NCBI GenBank assembly: GCA_001600615.1
Contig: BCKK01000008.1
Span: 186,001-250,000 of the forward strand
Direction of reading: 5' to 3'
Length of the DNA: 64,000 bases
DNA from: Dioszegia crocea
Lineage: Eukaryota; Basidiomycota; Tremellomycetes; Tremellales; Bulleribasidiaceae
Shown here in pieces: positions 1 to 11,754 of the stretch (the first letter of the stretch is position 1; each line of letters starts with the position of its first letter). The notes under the pieces were generated by a model. The model had not been told where the DNA came from and made no database searches. It was given only the letters and a program-made list of their open reading frames with translations. The translations under genes and the position numbers were made by a program.

Positions 1-220
1 ATGTCGCGCCATTGTTCTATCCGCCAAGCACACATCAGCCATAACAAACCCACCTAAAGACCGCTGAGTACAGCCGTACACGCCCTATAGCATAGAAGGT
101 ACGAGCGTAGCGCGTGTTCCGCGAAATCCGGATTGGCTGACTCTCCGGGAAAGTTGTATCGAATCATACGCGTGAGAGCTCGAGGAGACTACCCAATCCT
201 CCGCAGTCGTCTATCCTACG

Positions 221-1735
221 ATGCCTCCCAAAAAGACTAGCAAGGCTGGGAAAAGCAAGTCGCGGGTCCATGTTGCGCTTCCAGAGACCTCTGTAAGTCA
301 TTCCTGCCGAGCCGGAGTACATGAGAATCTAGGGCCAAGTCTGCGGGGTCTTGCCTGGAAAACTTCCCATTATCGTCTGCCTGGAGCGACCCCCCTAACT
401 CTCCCTGATCTTGACTACTATCAGACTGCTGGCTATTGGCTGCTGTAGAGATCCCCAGGAGCTGACTTGTCTTAGATTTCTACTCCCGCCAATGATACCA
501 TCATCAGTCCATCAATCAACATCTCCGCATACCCCCACTTATTCTCCCTGATCCTCGACTACTCGTCCTCGTCCACTCTCACAACCCTCCTGCGATGCTC
601 CAAAGGCATGTTCATAACTGTCGCGCCCCTCATCTACAAAGACCTGAGGATCACCTCTTTACAACTCGCGGAATTGCTGGAGATCGGATGGGCCCCATCC
701 AAACCTGGATCTTCGTCCGGTTTATCCTGGACATCCTTCAGTCCCTTCGCCACGGGCTGCCTGCTGTGCGTTCAAGCATTGCACCTCCTCGATTACCACT
801 GGGACGTGGAGTATCCAGTTATACCCCCAAAGCTATTTCCCTACAACAAATCCATCATCCTTTACCCTACAAAACTCGACGAAGACAGCACATACGTCCT
901 GAATGGGTGGCTCGAGATGATACTCCCACCCATTTTCACCTCACTTGGCGGTCCGGACCTCTACATCCGCCTGTCAGAGTCGGATGTGCGTACACCGGTC
1001 GCACGGATTTGCGAGTGCCATATCCGGGACCTACCTGAGCAGATTAAGACGGTGACTCTCCTCGTCCCAAAGGCCCGCCATCTGTACAAGTCGCCATCCT
1101 TGAGCTTCGTTAACGGAGATCTCGAGAATTCATGCGATACTGCCGTTGTCTTGCTACCCTGGCACAAGGACGAAAAGGCGAAGGACAGGGATCTGCATGG
1201 ATTCATGCGTAAACGGTGGGCTGCTGCACGCCGGGAGGACCCCTACGCCATACACTGCAAATACAAGAGGGAGTTCATCGGATACGAATATGTCGACTTA
1301 AGTACAGAACACCCCGGTCTCGTGGCCGAGCCTGCTCCAGGTTCCGGCTCCACTCCTCCGTCTTTCACCAAATTCGGAGACTGGCTAGAATCGCTCTGGC
1401 CCGGCACAGTATTCGATGTGGCGGAAGGGAGGTCTCTTGCGTGGGCGGATGTGTGTACACAACAGATAGGAAATTCAGCCCATCTGAAAGAGCTTGGGGA
1501 GATTCTAGACGTGAGTTTAACAGGACATCGTGCAAACACTCACGGTCTTCTCTCGTCAGCCACTGATTCATCGTAGCAATTGTGTGCCAATGGGTACGAC
1601 GCCAAGTCATTCGAGATCATCGATCTGAGAGCACGCATCGCGCATTCAGAAGCTCTTCAGCTTCGCGCTGAAGCAATATTCCGGGACGAAGCGGGGCTGG
1701 TTAGAAGTCGTTTGTTAGCTTCACGGGGGCTTTAG
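221..1735 (+). CDS. F-box-like protein with basic N-terminus
   Basis: Three exons (221-292, 476-1510, 1577-1735) join in frame to 421 residues. The first intron is 183 nt and the second 66 nt; both have standard ends. The protein starts with a Lys/Arg-rich stretch (MPPKKTSKAGKSKSR), then a short helical segment at about residues 35-70 (YPHLFSLILDYSSSSTLTTL, then LRCSK) that resembles the opening of an F-box in fungal proteins of this sort. The remainder is a long region without a recognised domain, and the C-terminus is charged and helical. A paralogue with the same layout lies on the minus strand at 20070-21305. If the F-box reading is right it would recruit a substrate to an SCF ubiquitin ligase; this is inference from a weak motif. 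The start was chosen because it opens exon 1 and the paralogue begins the same way. Confidence 0.72.
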
Positions 1736-2130
1736 GAGGACCTTCGAATCACCAAGCTTCAGGCTGAAGTGAGTGGTCTGGCCATGACGGGTCCTGCGGT
1801 TTGATTTTGCTCGTCCATAGAATGCATAATAGTCGATCAGTTTGACAGCGGGCGGGACTATGCTGTGGCCTTGGGCTTACACCCACCTCTGAAGCATTTT
1901 CACCATAGCACTGGCAATCACTGGCAGCATCAGCCAGTCGCGCCCAAGCTTGATGCCGGCATCCCCCCTTCGCGTCCAAAAGGCCTTTATTGACAACCCC
2001 TTTCCTCTTGACTTGCCTCTCATCCCTGTTCTGTCTGCATATACCACAAGCACGCCTCCGAAGCAGTGCCCTTGGATCTTTGATCTACCTCTTCACCCGC
2101 TTCCAGACGTATCAGGCGAAGTTTTGCACA
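1736..2130. other. Intergenic, upstream of beta-tubulin
   Basis: About 395 nt between the F-box-like stop and the beta-tubulin ATG. I see no convincing coding exon. It must hold the tubulin promoter and 5' leader; no clear TATA box or known operator stands out. Confidence 0.5.
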
Positions 2131-4357
2131 ATGGGAAGAGAAATCATTAGTGTTTCCGGTATGTTATTGTCCTTAAATCCCTCATGGTCCCTTTCGACCC
2201 GTCCAACAGGATTCACTCGCTGACATCACAGTCGGTCAAGGTCAGTCTTTGCCTCTGAACAGTGTCGTCGGACACATCAGTAAAATTCCGAAGCGATGGA
2301 GATTTGCTTGCGCTATTGTTGGCAAAGTACTGATTTTGCAGCCGGAAACCAGATCGGAACGGCATTCTGGGACAATATCCTGCAGGTCCGCTCCATTCCT
2401 AGGCTCTGAAGGGTTGTCTGACGATACAGGAACATGGTCTAGACTATACTGGGAAATACAACGGATCAGATCGTCAACAATTAGACAAGGGTACGTCCCT
2501 GCATGTTCCTCGATCTATGATATTCCACGAGATCCAACTGATGTTCCCCAGTCGATGTCTACTTCAACGAAGCGTCAAATGGGAAATACGTCCCTCGATC
2601 TATCCAGGTCGATCTCGAACCTGGAGTTTTGGACCTGATGCGATCTGGACCCATGTCAAACCTCTTCCGACCTGACACTTTTGTCCACGGCGAGAGCGGC
2701 GCCGGGAACAACTGGGCTAAAGGATACTATACCGAAGGTGCAGAGTTGGTCGATGGGATCATGGACGTGGTGAGGAACCAGGCCGAAGGCGCGGACAGTC
2801 TTCAGGGTTTCCAATTCCAGCACTGTAAGTTCTGGGCAATTGTGGATTTGGAAGGAGGGGGCTCGTGCTGATTAGTGTTTAGCACTTGGAGGTGGGACTG
2901 GGTCTGGGCTAGGTGTTTTGCTACTCAACAAAGTCAGAGAGGAGTATCCTGATCGGATGCTCGCTACTTTCTCGGTGTTCCCTTCGCCTAAGGTGTCCGA
3001 GACTGTCGTTGAGCCTTACAGTGAGTGACATTAATGGTGTTGCAGAGCAGGTGCTGATCTTTAGATATGTGCTTGGCTACACATCAGCTTATCGAGTCGA
3101 GTGACATCACTACCTGTCTTGATGTGAGTTACGCTCCAGACGACCATTGGCCATTCAGATCTAGCTGACGATACATCAGAACGAAGCGTTGTATGACATT
3201 TGCGTTTCCAGCCTGAAGCTGAAGACTCCCGAGTACAAGGATATCAACCAGCTGGTTGCTCGTGTCATGGCCGGTTTCACTAGTGAGTTCGCTCGTACCA
3301 AGTTCTGATAGAGTACTCAACTGACCATTCCAGGCACCCTGCGATTGTACGTCCGTTCTGCTGTTCAATGAGCAAAGTCGGAAGAGAGCTAATGATCAGC
3401 CCCGGACAGCTTAACTCTGATCTTCGCAAGTTGGCCGTCAACATGAGTACGTTCCTTCTTCCGTATCTCGACCTGATAGCTGTTACCGAAGCTGACTCTT
3501 AGTCCCCTTCACTCGGCTGCACTTCTTCACGGCCGGTTACGCCCCGCTCGTATCTACGTCCAGCAGATCGTACACCGTAAGTTGCATCTTGCGAAGATGG
3601 GAAAGCAAGGCCTCCAGCTTACTCGGCAGGGCACGTCCGTTGCCGACCTCACTACTGCGGTCTTCCAGAAAAAGTCGCTATTGGCAGCTATTGATCCCGC
3701 TTTGGGCAAATATCTGACCGTGTCGGTGGCGTACAGAGGCAAGCACTTGAGCATGAGGGACAGTAAGTTTTGCGATCACTTTCGAACAAGATGGGAGGGT
3801 CAAGAAACTGACGAAATCAGTCGAGACTGCGGTTTACGATTTCCACAACAAGAATTCTGCCTACTTTGTGCCCTGGGTAAGCTGAGAGTCGGCTTATCTT
3901 TGATGATCTAAGTAGCTGATGTCATAGATCCCCAACTCATCGCTCACGTCGCTATGCTCTGTGCCGCCTGTCGGTCAGACATCCGCCGCTACCCTTGTGG
4001 CCAACACCACTGCCATCTCTGGTCAGTTCATCCCTCTCTCATAGTGGCGTACAGATAGAGAGCTGACACTATCGCAGAGGTCTTCAAGCGATCCCACGCT
4101 CAATTCCGGTCCCTCTTCCGCCGCAAAGCCTTCCTACACTGGTACACTGGCGAAGGTATGGACGAGATGGAGTTCACCGAGGCGGAAGGCAACTTGGCCG
4201 ATTTGTGCAACGAGTACGATTCGTGTAAGTCGTCTTTGCTACACCGACGACTCGATCAATGCTGATAAGCCAAGATGCCTCGGCGGACATTGATGAGCAA
4301 GAAGAAGGCATCGAGGGGGAATATGTCGAGGGCGAGTCTTACGTTGAGGAGCAATAA
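2131..4357 (+). CDS. Divergent beta-tubulin
   Basis: About a dozen small exons join to a complete tubulin of about 440 residues. The tubulin signature GGGTGSG is present, as are the DNEALYDIC block, [16 protein letters not shown], and [20 protein letters not shown] before an acidic tail ending GESYVEEQ. These match beta- rather than alpha-tubulin. The gene makes the beta partner of the microtubule dimer, which binds GTP exchangeably. It is unusually divergent. The N-terminus reads MGREII instead of MREI. Cys in the GQCGNQIG loop is Ala. The ETFC block that carries benzimidazole-site residues 198 and 200 reads ITTC. Exon 1 is 2131-2158, exon 2 is a 9-nt microexon (2232-2240) and exon 3 is 2342-2385. 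It could be a second, specialised beta-tubulin or the only one; the window cannot tell. Confidence 0.93.
2232..2240 (+). other. 9-nt microexon of the beta-tubulin gene
   Basis: Exon 1 ends with the first base of a Val codon and exon 3 begins with the last two bases of an Ala codon. Only the nine bases tcggtcaag, flanked by a CACAG acceptor and a GTCAGT donor, restore the VGQAGNQIG tubulin motif in frame. Confidence 0.85.
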
Positions 4358-6210
4358 AAACTTAGAAGTTCGCGATTCGGGGCCTTTGAATTCGTCTTCG
4401 TCTTCGCTTTTGTCTTCGGATTTAATAAGGATGATACTGGGATTATGTTCAAGCTAAGGGGAGGTGATGAAGAAACGGGATATGTGAAGGTGATCTGATT
4501 ACACGGTATGCACCATTAGTGCATTAAATCAGGACACATATACTGCACGAGTCACTTTGAAGTGATGGGGATACGTAGTATCGTGGTACTTTTGAGCCTG
4601 ATCTGAGACATCCGGCGCCATGAAGCACTGCAGGAGGGATCAGGTGTCGAAGTGGCGCAACGCCACGGCCTCTACCCCGCACTTTACCCCACATAATCCG
4701 CAGACCGAAAAATACGGTACCTGTCTCATTGCCGTTGAGCTGCTGAGCGAAGCGAAGCGAAGGGATCGGACTTACCTTTCATTAGTGCCGATTACGCCAG
4801 AGGCCCCCCAGCCGCATTCCCGTGTTATCCCGCAATGCTGCAAAACCCACAGGAACCAGCCGAACAGCGGGAACGTCATTAAACGTGAGGCGGGTTCGAA
4901 GCGGGAAGAACGGATGTTTCACCCATCTTTTCAGCGGTATGCTTCCTTGATAGCTTTGTATTTGCCTTCTCGTTCCATCCCATTTGTGGGGAGCTAGCGC
5001 TACGGGCTGTGGTCGCCGCTGTACAGCGATATGCATCTACAATTAGGCAGACAGGCTGAAGGATCGACATTGTCATGGACGAGGCCGGGAACCCCAGCTC
5101 CAGCATCCTTGATGCCCATTTCGGCCCACCCTTTTTCTCTAGATAGAACTGACACTCCCGCTGTGGTATGCCGGGTCTTCCGCTCTCGACATAGGACTGT
5201 AACGATGTTCCCTTTACGACTCTATGCTCGGGTGGCAAAACTTGGGCACTGGAGGTGCATAGTCATACCACGGCACAGCCAAGGACTTTTTGAGCCGAGT
5301 TCACTGGATCGTCAACGGGCAAATCTACCACTATCTTGTTCGCTTCAAGATATGCACCTGCGCTAGGGTCGATTACAACGCAGGTGAGATGAAATCCAGC
5401 TCCGGGGCCTTCCGGGGCCTTGGGCCTTGCCCTTGTTACGCTCCCCGCTCCCACCCCGGTACCTGAGTCTGCCGTAACGCGCATCACCCCTCGGGTCTCG
5501 GCTTCAATGCCCATGCCGTAAAGATCTCTACCGCAACTTCCCGCCCCGATGAATGCTCCTGAGCCAGATCGCTCCTGAACCTGACACCATTCGAGATGAT
5601 CGGATAATCTTTTGAGGCACCTGGCTCCGGGGAGCCATGAGGAGAGAAGGAATGGACACTACGCACCCAGCAGTTTTACGCCCCCCTTCCTCACCCACAG
5701 GTCTGGTACACCCATTCTTACTGTTGTACCTCTAAACTCTCTTTTCAATTCTGCTCTGTAATCGTTCCGGCGTCAGCTGCCCGCGGATTACGAGGGTTAA
5801 CGACATCTCACCGGCTTGCTGAGACACGAGTTGGGGATTACGCGACGGAAAGGACAAGGACAGGGAGGGCACTGAGGAGGTCAAAAGGGAGGGAGGGATC
5901 ATCCGCATCCACCAAGCCCTTGTTTCAACATTGAATTAGGGGGTCCTTTCTGCTCGACAACAGTAGTCAACAACACGGTGGCGACTCGTGCCATCGATTT
6001 ACTATCGACATTCCTCGAGCCGCACCGAGACAAGGCCGGATGTGCCGCTCTACTTGATAGGTCAAAGTCGCTGAGATTCCTTCAGCGGGTTGCAGTCCCG
6101 GTGCCTATACCCCCTTGTTCCGGCTCAATCGGACATTCCGTGTTTCAGAGGTATGTCTGCTCCACTTGCGAAGCTTTTCATCTCTGGACCAACTGACTCA
6201 TTTACAGACA
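4358..6210. other. Long intergenic region between tubulin and Zn-cluster gene
   Basis: About 1.85 kb. Short open frames on both strands have no conserved content or plausible splice structure. A direct repeat of tccggggcct occurs near 5400-5420. The last part (about 6151-6208) looks like a 5'-UTR intron (gtatgtctgc ... tttacag) ending two bases before the ATG of the Zn-cluster gene, so the transcript probably starts upstream of 6150. Confidence 0.5.
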
Positions 6211-8888
6211 TGGATCCAACGCCGCCTTCCAAGCGCCGACGCTCGGGCTCCCCATCCGCAGTGGCCCGACCATCACTTTCGCCATCCCGCCCTGTACTTC
6301 CGCCACCCACACCCTCAGCCCATGCCCCGCCAGGCCTATATCCTACATTCGCACCACCTCCACCGTCAGCCGTTGCCGGACCCTCATGGCAACCCTGGGG
6401 CGGAGAAGGGGAGCGGAACAGGCCTGGATCTCGTCATTCCATGGGCGCTCGGAGTCCCATGAGCGATGTGGATAGTGCAAGGATGGAGGGCACGATGGAG
6501 GGGATTGACGAAGGCAGTGAAAGCGGACTGGTGTTCTCCAGGGATAATGGAAGTAGGGCACCGAGGAGTATGATGGCATGTACGAGGTGTCGTCGGCAGA
6601 AGTAAGTTGTCAGATTGTTGACCGGTATGCTGATGGACCAGAATGAAATGCGATGGACCAAGTCAAATACCATGTCGCGGCTGCCGAGCATCTGGTCAAC
6701 CGTGTATTTTCGAAGCTCGGTCTCGACCAAAATCCATCTCTGCCCTTCCTTCTCGCGCACCACCATTTCAACCCATACCCAGCTCTCTCCGCCCAGGCTC
6801 TCCAACTCCCCTCCCTCCCATGAACACAGCTGGATCATCCGGCTTCTATCCATCACATTCCCAACCCGCCCCACCCATCACCTCCCGCAGCCATCCACCG
6901 CCCAGCGAATCATTCATCATGCGCTCTGCTCGAGAACCTCTGCCTCCTGCACCACCTACATCCCTGTCTGCCGTCGCATCATCGTCTTACGCCATGCGGG
7001 GCCATACACCGTCCGCCTCGACAAGCGCTATACCCACCGCTCCAACCCCTTCACAGTACTACAATCCCCCTATGCCCCACCTGCCCCAGATCACCTCTCG
7101 TCCAGTCTCCCCATCAGAGCTTAGATGGCGTCACGTTGAGAACGGTCTGCGGTCGCTCCAAGCTGTCCCTGCGAACGTTGGCGCAATCCAAACCAGCTTG
7201 ACGCATCTTCAACGTTCATTCGAAGCCATCTTCTCCGTCGTATCGACCCTTCCGGGCCAATTGGAAGGCAGGGCACGAGAGGCTGCACCAGACATCTCCG
7301 ATTTGGTCTGGAACAGCTATCGCTCCAGCGCCTGGCCTTTGACACCATGGCTGGTCGGTCTCCGAGAACCAGGCGGGCTACCAGGACTGGCTGTCTCTTT
7401 CCTCGGGAAGCGGACGTTGATGGACCGCTCAGAGCAGAGTCGACGGGAGTGCGATGATGCTACTGCTGCAGTACACGCTGAACTTGGTCGCCTGATCTCG
7501 GAGCGCGTGGACTGGACGAGGGAAGAGATCAGGGCTCTAGGGGTCTTTGCGTGAGTCTAGCCTCTATTCTAGCCTTGACGGTGCTGATGTCGTAGAACTT
7601 GGACCAACGATGGCGCTCTGGCCTGTCTCGCCATTGGACAAGCACGAATGCAGACGCTTGACAGAATTTTGTCTCCCCGCCGATCGCACGATGATTGGAG
7701 AGAATGGATCTATCTTTCCATCATGGACAAATTGTAAGCTCACCCTACGGCCCGAAGCTCATTCCCCAGATCACACGTTCCCGACTTTACCCTTCCGGTC
7801 TCAAACGACTCACTCTCCCACCCATGGCAAGAACGCCTAAACGCCGCATCATCAGGCGACCCAGCAGTCCGAGATCGGGATCTGAAACTCCTCGCTTGGC
7901 TGGAGTACGCCGAATCACTCGTCGAGATCCTCAAGACACAAAATGCCATCCGGCTCGCGGCTGGTATCGAAGTCGCTGCTGGCTCTCCGAAGCTCGAGGG
8001 CCGGTCAGTCAGTGCCAGACCGGAGAGTGGGCCGCCACGCACGGCCGAGGAGCGCATAGAGGGTCAGGGCAAGAAGGTGGTTGAGATTTGGAAAAAGTGG
8101 GGTGGGCAATGGGAGACTTGGGCGTCTACCTGGAGTGTACGCGCAGATCCGTAAGACCCCCCTCATCTGCCCTATTGGTATGACGCTAAAATCGATAGTA
8201 TCCTCTCGCTTCACTATAGCTACGCAACGCTATTCACCCTCTCGCCTGTCTTTCTCTGCACCCAGAACGTCTGGGCAGATCTGGCATCAGTGCACGAAGG
8301 GTTTCAACATCTCGAGCGCGCTAGAGATGCTGCATTCGCAGTCGTCAAGGCTATCTGCTCGGTATGTCTCCGTGCTATACTTGACAGACCTCAGCTGATG
8401 TTCCCCAGCCGGAAGTTTCCCGAACTCTACCATTCTCTTTCGCCCTCTTTCGCCCATTGCTCGGTCTAGCGATCCATACACTCGTCTCAATCCATATCGC
8501 CCTTCCCAACTCGCCCATCATATCACTTGCACACCTCACTTCAGTCCTCAGGTCGACCCAGGAGACAATCTACGCCGCTCATCCTCTCGATGCCTTACCT
8601 GCCACGGTACCCTTACTGCACCTGTCTCCAGTGACGATGTCGGGACCTTTGGTCCGATCTGGCTCTGTCCGGCCTAGCTCCAGAGCGAGTCGGATCAGCG
8701 GTACTGAGCGAGGCTCGACGGGTGGAGGAGCAGGGGTGAGCGGATCAACGCAAGCTGCCGGAATCGGCTTGGGAATCAGTAATGAGGGTGGGTTGTTGAG
8801 GGAAATGGCAGATGGAGGGATTGGTCGAGGGAGAGAAGTGTGGGGTGCTGAGCCAGGGAGGGAAACCTGGAGGAGACTTGTGGGGTAG
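6211..8888 (+). CDS. Zn(II)2Cys6 transcription factor
   Basis: Five or six exons. Exon 1 (6211 to about 6602) encodes a Pro/Ser-rich lead and the first half of the zinc cluster (CTRCRRQK). After a short intron the second half follows (MKCDGPSQIPCRGC, then six residues and Cys), giving the Cx2Cx6C...Cx2Cx6C binuclear cluster of fungal DNA-binding regulators at about residues 126-160. A long Pro/Ser-rich linker follows. The C-terminal half, spread over exons reaching 8888, is helical and could be a fungal regulatory middle region, but I recognise no named domain. It presumably acts in the nucleus; target genes are unknown. The start at 6211 was preferred over upstream in-frame codons because a probable 5'-UTR intron ends immediately before it. 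Confidence 0.88.
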
Positions 8889-9476
8889 GCTCACTTGAAG
8901 CAGGATGAGGTGAGGAGAGTGGGAGGTCTGCACTTAAATCTTGGGTCATTGGTAACGCACGATTACGACTTTTCTCCGGTTAGAGAGAGGATCTGACGAG
9001 CGGTATACAGTAGTTGTTTCTTCCATGTTTATACATACATATACATATTACTTTATAGTGGGTTGTGGTTTCGTAAGGTATTCTATAGAGTAGGCTGGAT
9101 GAAGCATCGGGTATGCAATTCCAGCTCGCTCACTATTTTCTTCACTTGAACCCGGCTGCTCCATGCAGATCGAGCGTGAGTGTGAGAGGTCCTATCCCTG
9201 AGAAGATGCTTGGGATTGAAACCAAAGTAGTACACTAGCAAAACAAGTCGCATATCAAAAGCACTACAAATATAGAGAAATGTCCAGGATATCATCGATC
9301 ACCGCCCAATCGGCCTACTTCGCCGTCTTTTGTCACCACCTGGATATTCAGCTCAAGACCTCACCAGAGCTTGACCTGCACAAGGAAAACTTACTTGCTA
9401 TGTATATACAACGGGTTGGTCGTTCCCCGGATTATATGTCCTCCTTGACGTTCGCGACCCAACACCTCACTTCGCC
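8889..9476. other. Intergenic, convergent 3' regions
   Basis: 588 nt between two convergent genes. It is AT-richer than the surroundings (tatacatacatatacatatt near 9030-9050), as expected of 3'-UTR and polyadenylation sequence. No gene seen. Confidence 0.5.
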
Positions 9477-10227
9477 TTACTTCTTCTTATCCATCTCGAT
9501 CCACGCTTCTTCGACAGTGAAGAGGCATGACCCGTTACGCGATGCCATGTTGGGCGTAGCTGGGTAGGACCACATATCGGACGTGGAGGAGCTTGATCGC
9601 GACATGGAGAGGGAGGAGAAAGTCATGGGCGGGGTGGCGGGAGTGGCGGGAAGGGCGTCGCCGTTCGGCGAGGTACGGGTGGAGATTTGATACGACGCGT
9701 CCCAGAGCTGAGAGACGAGGTCGTTGCTCGGGATCCTGCTGATGGGTGACATGTATGACTCGAGGCGGTTGTAGTTGATGGGGGTATGGGCGAGGGAGAT
9801 GGGGTTGAGGTGGGTGGCGAATCCGCCAGAGAGGGGAGTGGGCCAAAAGTTGGGAAAGTAGGGGAATGCGGGTTGGTGTTTCCTCTCATTGGCCTATATC
9901 ATATTAGTACGAGAGGTGATGATAGCACGATGGGAGACTCACCTTGGTCCTGAAATATGCGAAGAAACAGAAAAGGCAATCTGCGCCAGCATAGGCAGCA
10001 GCAACGTGACGCATGGCGTTGCCGGCCGCGACGACGGTGTGGACCATGACGAGGATGACCTGCTGGAGGACGTGGACGACACTGAAGACCGCGATGAGGG
10101 TAGACAGGACGAAGATGGAGTAAAAGTCGGCCTTGGAAGTCGTGGGGGCGCGAGCCATACTTCGGAGTTTGGTAATAATAGTCCAGAGGACGACGATGAG
10201 GGAGTGGAAGTCCTTCTCGATGAACAT
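9477..10227 (-). CDS. Small putative membrane protein, unknown
   Basis: Two exons (10227-9943 and 9893-9477) join at phase 0 through a 49-nt intron with GTGAGT donor and TATAG acceptor, giving 233 residues. Residues about 35-95 are hydrophobic (FYSIFVLSTLIAVFSVVHVL and following, then a Cys-containing stretch CLFCFFAYF) and probably span a membrane once or twice. The C-terminal 140 residues are polar and rich in Ser, Thr and Pro, ending in an acidic then lysine-rich tail (EMDKKK). I do not recognise a family. It converges on the Zn-cluster gene. Confidence 0.7.
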
Positions 10228-10595
10228 GGTGGAGTAGTTTTTGGGTTTGGGAGGGTTTTAATATGGGTGGTGGTGTTGCTTTGAGCTTCAGGTTGGGTTG
10301 TGAGAAAGGTAAGAGGAGAGATGAGGTGTAAAAGTGGCAGATTTATATAGGGGGTGGAGGGGGCGGGTCGAACCAGGCACCCGAGTGGGCTCGTCATGGT
10401 GGACAGAAATCTGAGACATGCCATGTCTCACCACGAAAGAACCACCGAGAGTGTTGAGTGGCTGTATGAGCAGATGTACGAACGTACCAGACATATACAA
10501 CTTGCATTTGGGAGGACACTAAGCAAAACCTAAAGCCTGGATGCCGTCAGCGTGTGAACCCAAAATCCAACAGTCATACGGGCCAACAACTTACT
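10228..10595. other. Intergenic between two minus-strand genes
   Basis: 368 nt. Promoter of the small membrane protein and 3' end of the NmrA-like gene. Nothing else seen. Confidence 0.5.
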
Positions 10596-11522
10596 CTATT
10601 CCTTCTCCCCCTCCATCACTTCTTTCACAATGCTCCTCAGATCCTCCTCCTCCAGCCCCAATAGATCATTCGCAAACAGCTTATCCCCAGTCCAATTCGA
10701 CCTCTTAATCCCCAACACCGCCACGAGCTCTTCGACCGCCTCGGCATCTCCCTTCTTCGCCTCTGCCGCCTTCTCCTTGATGTACGGACCAGACTCCACA
10801 TACATCCCTTGGATAGGCAGCCGTCCCTTCACTCGATCCATCTCCTTTATCACCTCCTTTTGCGACACGCAGAAGCTCTGGATCAACAGCATCTTATTCG
10901 CCGTCTCTTCCTCCTTATCCAGCAGAATCGCAGCAACCGCCTTCCCAATCTGCGCCACTGTACTGGTAGACCACTTATCCATCCCTCCATCATACAGCAA
11001 AGCCGAGTTCTCCTTGGCGTTGATACCGAGGAGCTCAGTCTTTAGGCCATAATCAAAGAAATGGCCCGTCGCTAGGCTGGTCCATGTAAACCCCTTGTTC
11101 TCCTTAGCGAGGCGCTGGCAATGCTCTCGGACGAGCCTTTTATTGTTGAAGCCTGTCAAGAGGTCAAGAACGACCTGGTCGTCGCTGCGCATACTGCCAT
11201 AGTCGGCAGGTATATATCGGCCAACACCAGCAGCGAGACAGGCATCCGCGAGTCTGATCTGGGTCTCGCGCTCTGTGGAGTTTAAGGCGCAGACGAGGGA
11301 CTCAATGTCATTCTCACGAAGGGCAAAGGTGAGGTCGTGCGTGGTAGGTGGATCAGAGGGGATGACGACTGTTCTAATTCTTGGATGGGATGGGGCCGGG
11401 CGAGAGGTTGGACGAACGAATATGATGATTCGCGGGGAAGAGGGATGGAGGAGTAGAGCTTGGAGGATTGCTGGGCCGATGCGCGAGTTGACCCCTATGA
11501 TGGCTATGCTGTGATTACGCAT
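10596..11522 (-). CDS. NmrA/isoflavone-reductase-like NAD(P)-binding protein
   Basis: Single uninterrupted frame of 308 residues, unusual here where nearly all genes have introns. It opens with a Rossmann strand and loop (IAIIGVNSRIGPAIL), a variant of the GxxGxxG dinucleotide loop. Further family traits are the CALNSTERETQIRLADACLA helix, the VGRYIPADYG strand that follows it, and an SLATGHFFDYGL segment. The family covers isoflavone reductase-like enzymes and NmrA-type redox sensors; activity and substrate cannot be told. The second Gly of the loop is Ser, so cofactor binding is likely but not certain. It is divergently arranged with the helicase gene, 232 nt between the start codons. Confidence 0.87.
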   Translation of the reverse strand: MRNHSIAIIGVNSRIGPAILQALLLHPSSPRIIIFVRPTSRPAPSHPRIRTVVIPSDPPTTHDLTFALRENDIESLVCALNSTERETQIRLADACLAAGVGRYIPADYGSMRSDDQVVLDLLTGFNNKRLVREHCQRLAKENKGFTWTSLATGHFFDYGLKTELLGINAKENSALLYDGGMDKWSTSTVAQIGKAVAAILLDKEEETANKMLLIQSFCVSQKEVIKEMDRVKGRLPIQGMYVESGPYIKEKAAEAKKGDAEAVEELVAVLGIKRSNWTGDKLFANDLLGLEEEDLRSIVKEVMEGEKE

Positions 11523-11754
11523 GGCTCTGCAAGGTAGGGCGTTGGTACCAGGTAGACCCCCCTCTATTGTTCCCCCTACTCAGAGCTTGGGCAGCGACCA
11601 CATCAACCACGTGGAAGTTTCGGATCCGGAAAGGTATCGAGTTGTCGAAAGATTCAGCCTTATGATGTACCATCTATACACCCACAAGGTGTAACTCAGC
11701 CATCTATTCACAAAGCTGCCACATCTTCCGGACAAAGCTCAAGCTATAGGCTCA
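11523..11754. promoter_or_regulatory. Shared divergent promoter, NmrA-like gene / SLH1
   Basis: The start codons of the minus-strand NmrA-like gene and the plus-strand helicase are 232 nt apart, so both promoters must lie here or overlap. No known operator recognised. Confidence 0.5.

Noticed and set aside
4620..5666. Several overlapping open frames of 60-125 codons on both strands in the gap after beta-tubulin
   Set aside because: No conserved motifs, no splice signals that extend them, and composition of non-coding GC-rich DNA.
6090..6210. Upstream in-frame extension of the Zn-cluster protein
   Set aside because: It reads through what looks like a 5'-UTR intron ending in TTTACAG just before 6211; the extra residues show no conserved character.
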